64,000 nt of DNA from Bacteroidota bacterium (GTDB lineage: Bacteria; Bacteroidota; Bacteroidia; Flavobacteriales; Weeksellaceae): contig JAEWOD010000004.1 of the NCBI GenBank assembly GCA_023461035.1, positions 62,001-126,000 on the forward strand, read 5' to 3'. Under the pieces are notes generated by a model, which was given only the letters and a program-made list of their open reading frames with translations, ran no database searches and was not told the origin of the DNA. This document shows positions 16,527 through 25,848 of this stretch, in pieces; position 1 is the first letter of the stretch, and each line of letters starts with the position of its first letter. Made by a program: the position numbers and the translations under genes.

Positions 16527-19271
16527 TTATTCAAAAACTTTATTAATCGTGTTATTATGTCGGACATCAAATGTATGATGCGATCCGGGAGCGGGCGATG
16601 CGCTTTCTCTCGGCGAAACCAACTCAAACGGAATCTCTCTTAATTTTCTTAAAATATAAGTCCAAGCTCCCATGTTTTCAGGTTCTTCCTGTGCCCAAAT
16701 GATTTGTTTCTTATTGGAATATTTATCCAAAATCGAATTGATTTTTGCTTTGTCCAGAGGATATAATTGTTCTAGACGAACCAATGCTACATTTTCAGCG
16801 TTCAATTCTTCTTTTTTCTTTAACAAATCATAATAGAATTTTCCTTGACAGAAAACCAATTTTTCTACTTTTGAAGCTTCTGCAACAGAATCGTCAATCA
16901 CAGGTTGGAATTCGCCATTGGCCAATTCATCCATTGTAGAAACAACTTGTGGATGTCTTAACAAACTTTTGGGAGTGAAAACTATCAATGGTTTTCTGTA
17001 AGTGGCTTTGATTTGTCGTCTTAGTATATGGAAGAAATTAGCCGGAGTCGTACAGTTCGCCACAAACATATTTCCTTGTGCACAAAGCTGTAAGAAGCGT
17101 TCCATACGGGCAGAGGAGTGTTCTGCTCCTTGTCCTTCATAGCCGTGAGGCAGTAAAAGAACCAATCCGTTTTGGATTTTCCATTTGTCTTCTGCGGCCG
17201 ATAAATATTGGTCAATTACGATTTGTGCTCCGTTGGCAAAATCTCCAAACTGCGCTTCCCAAAGGGTGAGCGTTCCGGGTGATGCCATCGCATATCCATA
17301 ATCAAATCCTAATACAGCATATTCGGACAATAATGAATTGTAAACCGTAAAATTACCCTGATCTTCTTTTAATTGATTTAATAGAATTACTTCTTCCTCC
17401 GTATCTTCTGTTTTTAGAACTGCATGACGATGTGAGAATGTTCCTCTTTCTACGTCTTCTCCTGATAACCTAACGTCATTTTCTTCATTTAGGATAGATC
17501 CATAGGCCAATAATTCGCCCATTGCCCAATCCAACTTATCGTCTGCAACCATCTGTTTGCGTTGAGCCAATAAACGTTGGGTTTTTTTGATAAAATTATT
17601 TCCTTCCGGAATGGTTGTAATGGTTTCGGCTATCTGATGAAGTTTATCCAATGGATATTTTGTGTCGACAAGTTTCAGAATTTCCGCCTCATTGGCAATT
17701 TCAAAGCCTTCCCATTCGTCCGGCATAAACGGATCTAAAGTGTTTTTTTCAATTCCTTTCGCTGCATCAAAATTCTCATCAAGAAGTTGTTTGAATTCTT
17801 TTTCTTTTTCAGCCAGTATTTCATCACCGATGACACCTTCTTTTATCAGGTGTTCTTTGTAAATTTCTCTCGGATTGGGATGCTTGGAAATGAGATTATA
17901 TAATTGAGGTTGGGTAAAACGGGGTTCATCACCTTCATTATGTCCGTATTTTCTGTAACCTAATAAATCAATAAATACATCTCCTCCGAATCGCATTCTA
18001 TAATCTGCCGCAAAATGCAATGCATGAATGACCGCTTCCGCATCGTCTGCATTTACGTGCATCACGGGAGACAATGTCACTTTTGCAACATCTGTACAAT
18101 ATACAGATGATCTTCCGTCCAGATAATTGGTCGTAAATCCAACCTGATTATTTACTACGATATGAATGGTTCCGCCGGTTTTATATCCATCCAAAGTCAT
18201 CATTTGGACTACTTCATACACAATTCCTTGTCCGGCTACTGCAGCATCTCCATGGATAAGAATCGGTAAAATTTTATTATAATCACCCGCATAATCATTG
18301 TCCACTTTTGCACGCGCAATTCCTTCTACAACCGCATCAACGGTTTCTAAATGCGATGGGTTGGGAGCAAGGTTCATTTTTAATTTTTTTCCTGAACGGC
18401 AATGTACTTCTGTGGTAGAACCCAAATGATATTTTACGTCTCCGGAAAATAAATCTTCTACAAATTCTTTTCCTTCGAATTCACTAAAGATTTGCGAATA
18501 GGATTTATTAAAAACATTGGCCAATACGTTCAAACGTCCACGATGAGCCATTCCCAGCACGACTTCTTCAACACCTGCTTCTGCAGCACGGTTAATCACC
18601 GCATCCAGCGCGGGTATCAAAGTTTCATTTCCTTCCAGTGAAAACCTTTTCTGTCCTACGAATTTGGTGTGCAGGAAATTTTCAAAAGCAACCGCTTCAT
18701 TTAATTTTAAAAGGATTCTTTCTTTTTCTTCAATTTTTAATTGAGGGTGGTTCAGGTTGGCATTTAACCAATTCTGAATCCATTTGTTTTTTTCCGGATC
18801 CCGTATGTACATGTATTCAACTCCGATGGAATCACAATACATATTTTGTAAATGTTCGATGATCTTACGAAGCGTAGTCGACCCACCGATTCCAAGGATA
18901 TTTCCGGCATTAAAAGTTTCGTCCAAATCTTTTTCCGTCAAACCGAAATTTTCCAAATCAAGGGTAGGTGTATATTGTCTTCTTTCCCGTACCGGATTGG
19001 TTTTTGTAAATAAATGCCCTCTGTTACGATAGCCATCTATCAAATTGATTACTTTGAATTCTTTCTGAACCTTTTCAGGAATTTCCGCTTCAATTTCAGA
19101 ATTTGATTCTCCGGTTAGAGAATGTCCGTTATAGGAAGTGCTTGCAAAGTCAAAACCTTGAAAAAAAGCTTTCCAACTGGGCTCTACGCTATCCGGAAAT
19201 TTTTGGTATTGCTCATACAATTCGCTGATGTATTCAGAATGTATGGCATTTAAAAATGAAAATCTTTCCAT
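16527..19271 (-). CDS. sucA: 2-oxoglutarate dehydrogenase E1
   Basis: The 914-residue thiamine-diphosphate enzyme decarboxylates 2-oxoglutarate and succinylates E2. The N-terminal signature SFLNAIHSEYISELYEQYQ is the E2-binding helix. Other marks are VVLGMAHRGRLNVLANV, HLGSTTEV, ILIHGDAAVAGQGIVYE with the Mg-ThDP site, NNQVGFTT, RYKYGHNEGDEPRFTQP-like region, and LLLPHGYEGQGAEHSSARME. Length is normal for SucA. sucA and sucB form one minus-strand operon with a terminator at 15228. Confidence 0.97.
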   Translation of the reverse strand: MERFSFLNAIHSEYISELYEQYQKFPDSVEPSWKAFFQGFDFASTSYNGHSLTGESNSEIEAEIPEKVQKEFKVINLIDGYRNRGHLFTKTNPVRERRQYTPTLDLENFGLTEKDLDETFNAGNILGIGGSTTLRKIIEHLQNMYCDSIGVEYMYIRDPEKNKWIQNWLNANLNHPQLKIEEKERILLKLNEAVAFENFLHTKFVGQKRFSLEGNETLIPALDAVINRAAEAGVEEVVLGMAHRGRLNVLANVFNKSYSQIFSEFEGKEFVEDLFSGDVKYHLGSTTEVHCRSGKKLKMNLAPNPSHLETVDAVVEGIARAKVDNDYAGDYNKILPILIHGDAAVAGQGIVYEVVQMMTLDGYKTGGTIHIVVNNQVGFTTNYLDGRSSVYCTDVAKVTLSPVMHVNADDAEAVIHALHFAADYRMRFGGDVFIDLLGYRKYGHNEGDEPRFTQPQLYNLISKHPNPREIYKEHLIKEGVIGDEILAEKEKEFKQLLDENFDAAKGIEKNTLDPFMPDEWEGFEIANEAEILKLVDTKYPLDKLHQIAETITTIPEGNNFIKKTQRLLAQRKQMVADDKLDWAMGELLAYGSILNEENDVRLSGEDVERGTFSHRHAVLKTEDTEEEVILLNQLKEDQGNFTVYNSLLSEYAVLGFDYGYAMASPGTLTLWEAQFGDFANGAQIVIDQYLSAAEDKWKIQNGLVLLLPHGYEGQGAEHSSARMERFLQLCAQGNMFVANCTTPANFFHILRRQIKATYRKPLIVFTPKSLLRHPQVVSTMDELANGEFQPVIDDSVAEASKVEKLVFCQGKFYYDLLKKKEELNAENVALVRLEQLYPLDKAKINSILDKYSNKKQIIWAQEEPENMGAWTYILRKLREIPFELVSPRESASPAPGSHHTFDVRHNNTINKVFE

Positions 19272-19371
19272 TATGATGTACGTCTCTTATGAGAATTAGC
19301 TTACAAATTTAGTACATTTCAAACGTTTAAAAAACTTTGAAAGGGTGATTTTATTTAGTTTTTAGGAATTA

Positions 19372-19544
19372 AGAGCCTGTTTAAAATTCATCTAATAATT
19401 TGTTTATGCTTCTTTTTGGCTACATCAGCGTTAAATTTTTCGTTAGAGCACCCGACTATGACTGCAATCCCGAAACTTCGGGGGCCTTGATTCGCTCAAA
19501 AATAAGCTATAAACATTTTTACAACATAAATTTAAACAGGCTCT
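19372..19544. mobile_element. MITE-like element with 14-bp terminal inverted repeats
   Basis: AGAGCCTGTTTAAA (19372-19385) is inverted exactly at TTTAAACAGGCTCT (19531-19544), enclosing 173 bp without a real ORF. The GAGCCTGTT-type end is reminiscent of IS5/IS4-group ends. An internal hairpin CCCGAAACTTCGGGGG is present. Target duplication is unclear. It lies between sucA upstream region and the ferredoxin-like gene. A single diverged copy of the same end is at 61725-61741. Confidence 0.6.
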
Positions 19545-19590
19545 AAAGAAATTTTTAATTCTAATTAGGAATGTTATTCGGTTTTTCTGA

Positions 19591-19812
19591 TTAACTGTCC
19601 TTTGTTTCATTAAATTCCAAAGCACCGGAAGGACAATTATTAATTTGTTTTTTTAATTCTTCAACGGAGGCGTTTTCAGGAAGAATCCAGGGTTTGTCTT
19701 TTGGATGATAGACTTCGGGCAGTGACTTCACACAAATTCCGGAATGGATACATCTAGAAGGTGTCCAAAGCACCATAAAATTTTCACTTTTTTTATATCG
19801 GATGGTAGTCAT
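19591..19812 (-). CDS. Small iron-sulfur (mono-cluster, Fer4_19-like) protein
   Basis: The 73-residue protein contains SRCIHSGICVKSLPEVY (Cys21, Cys27) and NCPSGALEF near residue 60, the cysteine layout of the divergent 4Fe-4S mono-cluster domain family. It probably carries electrons or senses redox state in the cytoplasm; partner unknown. It follows uspA on the same strand by 9 bp. Its 3' end lies 47 bp from the MITE-like element. Confidence 0.8.
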   Translation of the reverse strand: MTTIRYKKSENFMVLWTPSRCIHSGICVKSLPEVYHPKDKPWILPENASVEELKKQINNCPSGALEFNETKDS

Positions 19813-19821
19813 AATACTAAA

Positions 19822-20262
19822 TTATTTAGTTTTTGGAATGACCAAAAGCGGAATACCGGAATGTTTGATGACATCGCTCGCTACGCTCCCTATAAGCATA
19901 TTGTATAAAGAATTATGACCCAATGAACCAATGACAATCAGATCCACTTCTAAATCTTTTGCTTCCTGAACGATTATATCTGCCGGGATTCCTTGCTTGA
20001 CAATTGTTTCACATTTTATTCCTTTTGCCTCAATTTCCTTTTTCAGTTTGCCCATTTGTTCCGCTTCTTCATTTAATGCGGTTTGTTCCAATTCAGGTAA
20101 ATAGGTAAATCCTGTTTCGCTGACGATGACACCAATATCCAAAGTGGCAACATGAATTAAATAAATGTCACCGTTGACCAACTTCGCATGATCAATGGCT
20201 TTTGAAATTACCATTTGGTTGAATTCGGAAAAATCGATGGGAACTAAAATTTTCTGGGACAT
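19822..20262 (-). CDS. Universal stress protein (UspA family)
   Basis: The 146-residue protein starts KILVPIDFSEF and ends with VIGSLGHNSLYNMLIGSVAS and IPLLVIP, matching the ATP-binding G-x2-G-x9-G(S/T) signature of the ATP-binding subgroup. A single domain of normal size. It is 31 bp after the FAH-family gene and 9 bp before the iron-sulfur gene, so the three may form a stress-linked operon. Confidence 0.93.
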   Translation of the reverse strand: MSQKILVPIDFSEFNQMVISKAIDHAKLVNGDIYLIHVATLDIGVIVSETGFTYLPELEQTALNEEAEQMGKLKKEIEAKGIKCETIVKQGIPADIIVQEAKDLEVDLIVIGSLGHNSLYNMLIGSVASDVIKHSGIPLLVIPKTK

Positions 20263-20293
20263 GGTTTTTAATTTTTAATCCCTTAAAGTTACA

Positions 20294-20902
20294 TTATTTT
20301 GCCCGAACTTCAAAAACTTTTCGGTTTTCTAAATAGCCCTCGAAAAAATCATTTTCCTGAACTTGACCTACTCCGGCAGGCGTTCCGGTAAAAATCAAAT
20401 CTCCGGTTTTAAGAGTAAAGAATTGAGAAGCAGCAGCAATGATCGCTGCAAAATCATGGATCATCTGATTGGAATTACCTTTTTGAACCGTTTCCTGATT
20501 TTTGTTCATATGAAAATTGAGATTATTCAAATCCATTTCTTTTGTGTCAAAAAATTCTCCGACGACACCTGAATTGTCAAAAGCTTTGGCTATTTCCCAT
20601 GGATGACCTTTTTCTTTTAACTGAGATTGAAGATCTCGAGCCGTAAAATCAATCCCTAAAGTAATTTGATTAAAATACTGATGTGCAAATTCCGGCTGGA
20701 TATATTTCCCTGCTTTGGAAATTTTCAGAACGATTTCAGCTTCATAATGAATATTCTTACTGAATTCAGGTATATAAAAATCCCGCTCTTTTGGAAGAAT
20801 GGCTGTATCCGGTTTTAAAAAAAATACAGGATTTTCAGGAATTTCGTTATTTAATTCTTTAATGTGTTCTGAGTAGTTTCTTGCAATACAGATAATTTTC
20901 AT
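20294..20902 (-). CDS. Fumarylacetoacetate hydrolase family protein
   Basis: The 202-residue protein has the FAH fold core: KIICIARNYSEHIKEL, the metal-binding Glu pair in IHYEAEIVLKI, Asp in GIDFTARDLQ, and TGDLIFTGTPAGVGQV. Short members of this family act as acylpyruvate hydrolase or oxaloacetate decarboxylase; the exact substrate cannot be told. Length is typical of the short group. Confidence 0.92.
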   Translation of the reverse strand: MKIICIARNYSEHIKELNNEIPENPVFFLKPDTAILPKERDFYIPEFSKNIHYEAEIVLKISKAGKYIQPEFAHQYFNQITLGIDFTARDLQSQLKEKGHPWEIAKAFDNSGVVGEFFDTKEMDLNNLNFHMNKNQETVQKGNSNQMIHDFAAIIAAASQFFTLKTGDLIFTGTPAGVGQVQENDFFEGYLENRKVFEVRAK

Positions 20903-20986
20903 ATCGGTTTGTGATATTTAATTCAAAAATATCATTTTAAATTGATTTTTTCGCAATTGAATAAATTCTGTCATGCCCGTTGACGA

Positions 20987-21017
20987 TTGGGAAGTTTGGA
21001 GTTTATGTTTAATTTTG
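20987..21017 (+). promoter_or_regulatory. Bacteroidota-type promoter of the FMN glutamate synthase gene
   Basis: TTG (20987-20989), 20 bp, then TAATTTTG (21010-21017) is a perfect match to TTG-N19-21-TAnnTTTG. The predicted start of transcription near 21024 excludes an upstream ATG at 20973 as translation start. Confidence 0.65.
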
Positions 21018-21041
21018 TGTGCAAATTCAATAAAAACACTA

Positions 21042-22592
21042 ATGGATGTAAGACCCTTATTTATCAGGTTATCAATAGGCATTTCGCTTGTTATAGTTGT
21101 AATATCATTTTTTTGGCTACCTATTCTTTGGCTCTTTTTATTGATTGCTCCATTAATTTTAATGGGGATAGTGGATTTGACACAAAAAACACATGCCATA
21201 CGCAGGAATTTTCCTGTAATAGGGAGACTGCGGTATTTTTTAGAAAGCATCCGTCCGGAAATCATGCAATATTTCGTAGAAAATGACCGCGACGGACGTC
21301 CTTTAGACCGCGTGATGCGAAGCATGGTTTACCAACGTGCAAAAAATGTGACAGATACGGTACCATTTGGTACTCAAATGGATATTTACGAACCGGGTTA
21401 CGAATGGATGAATCATTCCATGTATGCCGGAAAAGTAAAAGTGGATGAAGATCCAAGAATTATGATTGGTGGCGAATTCTGCACGCAACCTTATTCGGCA
21501 AGTATATTAAATATTTCTGCCATGAGTTTTGGTTCACTGAGTAAGAATGCCGTTATGGCCTTAAATAAAGGAGCCAAATTGGGGAGATTTGCCCATAATA
21601 CGGGTGAAGGAGGTGTAAGTCCCTATCATTTGCAAGAGGGTGGTGATTTGATCTGGCAAGTCGGGACGGGATATTTCGGCTGCCGTGCGGATAATGGAAA
21701 ATTTTCTCCTGAAAAGTTTGAAAAAACCTCGCAGCATCCTAACATCAAAATGATTGAATTAAAAATATCACAAGGTGCCAAACCCGGGCATGGTGGAATT
21801 CTTCCGGCAAGCAAAAACACACCTGAAATTGCAGCAATCCGTGGAGTAAAACCGCATACGGAAGTGGATTCACCACCATCGCATTCTGCCTTTAAAGATG
21901 CAGAAGGATTGTTAAAACTTATTCATCAGATGCGTGAACTATCGGGTGGGAAACCCATTGGATTTAAAATGTGTATAGGGCGGAAAGAAGAATTCATTGA
22001 TATATGCGAAGCGATGGTAAGAACCGGATTAAAACCGGATTTCATCACCATAGACGGTGGAGAAGGAGGAACGGGTGCCGCTCCTGTTGAATTTTCAAAT
22101 TCTTTAGGGATGCCTATGTTAGACGGTTTGGCATTTGCGGTAGATACTTTAAGAGGATATGACTTAAAAGAAGATATAAAAGTAATTGCTTCCGGAAAAA
22201 TCATCAGTAGTTTTCACATCGCTAGAGCATTGGCTATAGGAGCAGATATGTGCAGCAGCGCGAGAGCTATGATGTTGGCCGTCGGTTGCATTCAGGCTTT
22301 GCAATGTAATGTCAATACTTGCCCCACAGGTGTTGCCACTCAAAATCCTGAATTGATGAAAGGATTGGATGTAGAAGATAAAGCCAACAGAACCTATAAT
22401 TTTCATAAAAATACGATGAAGAGTTTTGGTGAATTGATTTCTGCCGCCGGTTTGGTTCATCATAGTGAAATTGACCGGACTTATATCAATTTGAGGGTGG
22501 AAGTAAATCGTGTCATGCGATATGACGAACTCTATCCGGAAGTCCCAATCGGTTCTTATTTGAACAAAATGAAAAATCATCCCGTAATTTAA
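21042..22592 (+). CDS. FMN-binding glutamate synthase family protein
   Basis: From ATG 21042 the protein has 516 residues: two membrane segments (about 9-50), then a flavin-binding (beta/alpha)8 barrel homologous to the synthase domain of glutamate synthase. Motifs include ISAMSFGSLSKNAVMALNKG, HNTGEGGVSPYHLQ, SQGAKPGHGGILP, FITIDGGEGGTGAAP, and QCNVNTCPTGVATQ, whose cysteines resemble those of the GltB 3Fe-4S cluster. It has no amidotransferase domain, so glutamate synthesis is unproven; it may be a membrane-attached oxidoreductase. Start chosen from the promoter at 20987. The aldehyde dehydrogenase gene follows after 3 bp. Confidence 0.9.
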   Translation: MDVRPLFIRLSIGISLVIVVISFFWLPILWLFLLIAPLILMGIVDLTQKTHAIRRNFPVIGRLRYFLESIRPEIMQYFVENDRDGRPLDRVMRSMVYQRAKNVTDTVPFGTQMDIYEPGYEWMNHSMYAGKVKVDEDPRIMIGGEFCTQPYSASILNISAMSFGSLSKNAVMALNKGAKLGRFAHNTGEGGVSPYHLQEGGDLIWQVGTGYFGCRADNGKFSPEKFEKTSQHPNIKMIELKISQGAKPGHGGILPASKNTPEIAAIRGVKPHTEVDSPPSHSAFKDAEGLLKLIHQMRELSGGKPIGFKMCIGRKEEFIDICEAMVRTGLKPDFITIDGGEGGTGAAPVEFSNSLGMPMLDGLAFAVDTLRGYDLKEDIKVIASGKIISSFHIARALAIGADMCSSARAMMLAVGCIQALQCNVNTCPTGVATQNPELMKGLDVEDKANRTYNFHKNTMKSFGELISAAGLVHHSEIDRTYINLRVEVNRVMRYDELYPEVPIGSYLNKMKNHPVI

Positions 22593-22595
22593 ATT

Positions 22596-23915
22596 ATGTC
22601 TGAATCCCATATAAATATAGAGCAAGCCATCCATAAAGTAAAGCTTGCGCATGAAGTGTTTTTGAAAAACAAAGAAAACTATCAAAACCGCCCGATTGAA
22701 AAAATCCGTAAAACGGGAGAAATTCTTCTGAAAAAGAAGAAGGAATTTGCCCGGGTAATTTCTGAAGAAATGGGAAAACCCGTTTTTGAGTCGATTGCAG
22801 AAATTGAAAAATCAGCATTGAATTGCGAATTTTATGCAGATCATGTTGAAGAATTTTTAAAGGACAGGACATATTCAACCGAGCGATATGATGCCATCGT
22901 CCGATACGAACCGATGGGTGTGATCCTGGGTGTGATGCCGTGGAATTTTCCTTTTTGGCAGGCATTTCGTTTTGCTATTCCCACGATTTTAGCCGGAAAC
23001 ACTATCGTTTTAAAACATGCGAGCAACGTTCCTAAATCAGCTCAGTTAATCGAAGATATATTTACGGAAGCAGGATTTGAAACTGGAACTTATTTTAATA
23101 TTCCTTTGGAAAGCAAAGACATCCAAAAAATCATCGAACATCCTTTTGTTAAGGCCGTTTCGTTAACAGGAAGTGAAAAAGCCGGTTCTTCGGTGGCTTC
23201 AATTGCCGGAAAAGAAATCAAAAAAACTGTTCTGGAATTAGGTGGAAGCAATGCTTTTATCGTTTTGGATGATGCTGATCTGGACAGTGTTTTGGATAAA
23301 GCCATCAATGCACGTTACCGAAATGCAGGTCAAAGCTGTATTGCTGCCAAACGTTTTCTGGTACAGGAAGGAATTTATGATGAATTCTTAGAGAGATTTA
23401 CCGAAAAAGTAAAAGCACTGAAAATGGGTGATCCATTTGACGAAACAACTGAAATCGGACCGCTTGCAAGAGTGGATTTAGCGGAAGAATTGGAACAACA
23501 AGTCAATCAATCGGTGAAAATGGGTGCTATAATTATCACCGGAGGAAAACGAAAAGATGCTTTTTATGAACCAACCGTTTTAACTGAAATCACTACTGAA
23601 ATGCCGGTTTTTAAAGAAGAAACTTTTGGACCGGTTGCTGTAATAGTGAAAATTAAATCATTTGAAGAATCTGTTGAATTAAGTAATTTAACAACCTTTG
23701 GATTAGGTGTGTCCATTTGTACAAAAAACATTGAACTTTACAAAAATAAAATTCATCTATTTGAAGAAGGAGCGGTATTTTTTAACGAATTGGTTCGTTC
23801 CGACCCGAAACTTCCGTTTGGTGGGGTGAAGAAATCGGGCTTCGGAAGAGAGCTTTCGGAAGAAGGAATCCGTGAGTTTGTAAACATTAAGACCATCGTT
23901 ATTTCGAAGAATTAA
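22596..23915 (+). CDS. NAD(P)-dependent aldehyde (succinate-semialdehyde) dehydrogenase
   Basis: A 439-residue aldehyde dehydrogenase. It has VMPWNFPFWQ (cofactor loop), SLTGSEKAG, the catalytic Glu in LELGGSNAFIV, the catalytic Cys in NAGQSCIAAKRF, and EETFGPVAVI. Best resemblance is to the succinate-semialdehyde dehydrogenase group (Sad/YneI-like) although 10-20 residues shorter at the N-terminus. Coupled with the FMN glutamate synthase-like gene, suggesting glutamate/GABA-linked metabolism (inference). Confidence 0.9.
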   Translation: MSESHINIEQAIHKVKLAHEVFLKNKENYQNRPIEKIRKTGEILLKKKKEFARVISEEMGKPVFESIAEIEKSALNCEFYADHVEEFLKDRTYSTERYDAIVRYEPMGVILGVMPWNFPFWQAFRFAIPTILAGNTIVLKHASNVPKSAQLIEDIFTEAGFETGTYFNIPLESKDIQKIIEHPFVKAVSLTGSEKAGSSVASIAGKEIKKTVLELGGSNAFIVLDDADLDSVLDKAINARYRNAGQSCIAAKRFLVQEGIYDEFLERFTEKVKALKMGDPFDETTEIGPLARVDLAEELEQQVNQSVKMGAIIITGGKRKDAFYEPTVLTEITTEMPVFKEETFGPVAVIVKIKSFEESVELSNLTTFGLGVSICTKNIELYKNKIHLFEEGAVFFNELVRSDPKLPFGGVKKSGFGRELSEEGIREFVNIKTIVISKN

Positions 23916-23944
23916 TTTGTAAAAAAACAAAAGATATTTACCTG

Positions 23945-23977
23945 AACCTCGAAGTTTAAATGCTTCGGGGTTTTTTG
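23945..23977 (+). terminator. Intrinsic terminator
   Basis: ACCTCGAAG and CTTCGGGGT form a stem with one G-T pair, followed by TTTTTTG, about 30 bp after the aldehyde dehydrogenase stop. Confidence 0.85.
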
Positions 23978-24017
23978 TTTGGTGGAATTAGGCTAAATTT
24001 AATTTAAAATCAATTCT

Positions 24018-25223
24018 ATGGATCTGCATTCGGGGTTGCCTTACTGGATTGTCAAAAACCCGCTTTTTAATTATTATCATCCGCTGAAAAAGAACTATAA
24101 AACCGATGTCGTTATCATAGGCTCAGGAATTACCGGCTCTTTGGTGGCACATGAGTTAAGTAAAGCCGGAATAAAATCTGCAGTATTTGACAAACGAACA
24201 ATTGCAACGGGAAGCACCGCAGCCAGCACAGCTCAATTGCAATATGAAATCGACGTTCCGCTTTCAAAAATGGTAAAAAAAGTAGGAGAGGACTTTGCTG
24301 CAAGAGCTTATAGGGCAAGTTTAAAATCGATAAAAGATATCCAAAAAGTATTGAAAGAAGCCAAAGTGGATGCTGATTTTAAAAATTTATCAAGTGTTTG
24401 GCTGGCTTCTTATAAAAAAGATGTAAAATTATTGGAGGACGAATTTGAGATACGGAAAAAACATGGTTTACCGGTTGAATTTTTAAACGAAAAAGAATTG
24501 ACCAAACAACATAAAATCCAGGCTCCGGCTGCGTTAAAGAATTATGAAGCGGCTATGATGGATTGTTATTCGGCCGCAACCGGTTTACTAAAACATCATT
24601 TGGACAAAAAGGAAATTGAATTGTTTTCCCATACTGAAATTGTCAAATGGAAAGAAATGAAAAACGGTTATGAATTGCTGACACAAAACGATCATAAAAT
24701 CCGATGTAAATATGTGGTCATCGCTGCCGGGTTTGAGGCGGGGCAATTTCTTCCGAAAAACGTAATGAAACTTCTTTCCACGTATGTTTTAATATCTAAT
24801 CCGGTGGATGAAAAGGATTTATGGCCGGAAAGAAGTTTGATTTGGGAAACCAAAGAACCCTATTTTTATATGCGTACAACGATAGATAACCGGATGATGA
24901 TAGGAGGTGAGGATGAGGATTTCCAAGATCCGGTCAAAAGGGATGATTTATTGCGGGAAAAAATTAAAAAATTGGAAATAAAATTCAAAAAAATATATCC
25001 TGCAATTCCTTTTGAAGTCGATATGGCTTGGTGCGGAACTTTTAGTTCGACAGAAGACGGTTTACCTTATATTGGCAGCTGGCCGGGAAAAGACCGAATG
25101 TTTTTTGCACTTGGATATGGCGGCAACGGAATTACATTTAGTATGATTGCGGCACAAATAATTGCTCGAAAGCTTTCCGGAAAAAGGGATGACAGGGCAG
25201 AAGTTTTTGCTTTTGACCGATGA
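24018..25223 (+). CDS. FAD-dependent oxidoreductase (DAO family)
   Basis: The 401-residue flavoenzyme has a Rossmann FAD motif VVIIGSGITGSLVAHELSKA at about residues 31-50, then VFDKRTIATGSTAASTAQL, a central substrate domain and the C-terminal FAD loop YIGSWPGKDRMFFALGYGGN. This is the fold of D-amino-acid/glycine oxidase-like enzymes. The substrate cannot be inferred. No signal peptide. It ends one base before the convergent TPR gene stop. Confidence 0.9.
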   Translation: MDLHSGLPYWIVKNPLFNYYHPLKKNYKTDVVIIGSGITGSLVAHELSKAGIKSAVFDKRTIATGSTAASTAQLQYEIDVPLSKMVKKVGEDFAARAYRASLKSIKDIQKVLKEAKVDADFKNLSSVWLASYKKDVKLLEDEFEIRKKHGLPVEFLNEKELTKQHKIQAPAALKNYEAAMMDCYSAATGLLKHHLDKKEIELFSHTEIVKWKEMKNGYELLTQNDHKIRCKYVVIAAGFEAGQFLPKNVMKLLSTYVLISNPVDEKDLWPERSLIWETKEPYFYMRTTIDNRMMIGGEDEDFQDPVKRDDLLREKIKKLEIKFKKIYPAIPFEVDMAWCGTFSSTEDGLPYIGSWPGKDRMFFALGYGGNGITFSMIAAQIIARKLSGKRDDRAEVFAFDR

Positions 25224-25727
25224 TTAAAGTTTCAGCATCTCTGCTTTTTTACGAACACGTTCGATGTCGGTTTTCAATTGTTCCAATTTTTCGAGATTGT
25301 TTTGCATGGGAATGATTTCCTTGTATTTCTCAATCGCTTCTTCAAAACGCCCGGTATATTCCAGCATGTAAGCCCATTCAGTCCAAAGAGAAATCTTATT
25401 TATTCCCACCACATTTTTGGATTTTTCTATATGAGCTTCGGCTTCTTGACCGCGAAGTTCAGTATTCAATAAATATAAATAATTAATATAGGGAGCAGGA
25501 TATTCCGGGGTGAATTCCATGGCTTGTTTGTATAAATCTTCCGCTTCCCGGTATCGTTTTTCTTTGGTTTCGTAAATCCAGCCTATATGATTGTATGCTT
25601 TTCCAAATCGTGGTTCTTCTTCGATTATACTAAACAATAAAGCTTTTGCCTCTTCCAATTCGTTGTCGGCAATTAACTGATCAGCATAGCGAAATTTACC
25701 TTCCAATTCTTCTAATTTCTCATTCAT
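25224..25727 (-). CDS. TPR repeat protein
   Basis: The 167-residue cytosolic protein consists of about three to four tetratricopeptide helices (FRYADQLIADNELEEAKALL, GKAYNHIGWIYETKEKRYRE, EWAYMLEYTGRFEEAIEKYK), a scaffold for protein contacts. No enzymatic domain or signal peptide. Its role is unknown. Confidence 0.82.
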   Translation of the reverse strand: MNEKLEELEGKFRYADQLIADNELEEAKALLFSIIEEEPRFGKAYNHIGWIYETKEKRYREAEDLYKQAMEFTPEYPAPYINYLYLLNTELRGQEAEAHIEKSKNVVGINKISLWTEWAYMLEYTGRFEEAIEKYKEIIPMQNNLEKLEQLKTDIERVRKKAEMLKL

Positions 25728-25788
25728 TTGGATAAAAGTATTTGATGCAAAAATAAGGATAAATCAATTGGAAATTATGGTACATATA

Positions 25789-25816
25789 AAAACCCCGTTA
25801 AAATTTAACAGGGTTT
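25789..25816 (-). terminator. Terminator of the GIN-domain/ECF sigma operon
   Basis: AACCCCGTTAAA and TTTAACAGGGTT form a 12-bp stem with one G-T pair; on the minus strand it is followed by TTTTTAT. It lies 32 bp past the stop of the 25849 gene. Confidence 0.8.
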
Positions 25817-25848
25817 CAAAAAGTACAAAATTATGTGGGTTATGAAAT

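Noticed and set aside
20973..21041. Upstream start of the FMN glutamate synthase gene
   Set aside because: A TTG-N20-TAATTTTG promoter overlaps it, so transcription would begin after that ATG.
21202..21217. CAGGAATTTTCCTG palindrome in the FMN glutamate synthase gene
   Set aside because: It matches the sRNA palindromes but is single, inside conserved coding sequence and has no -7 box at the right distance.
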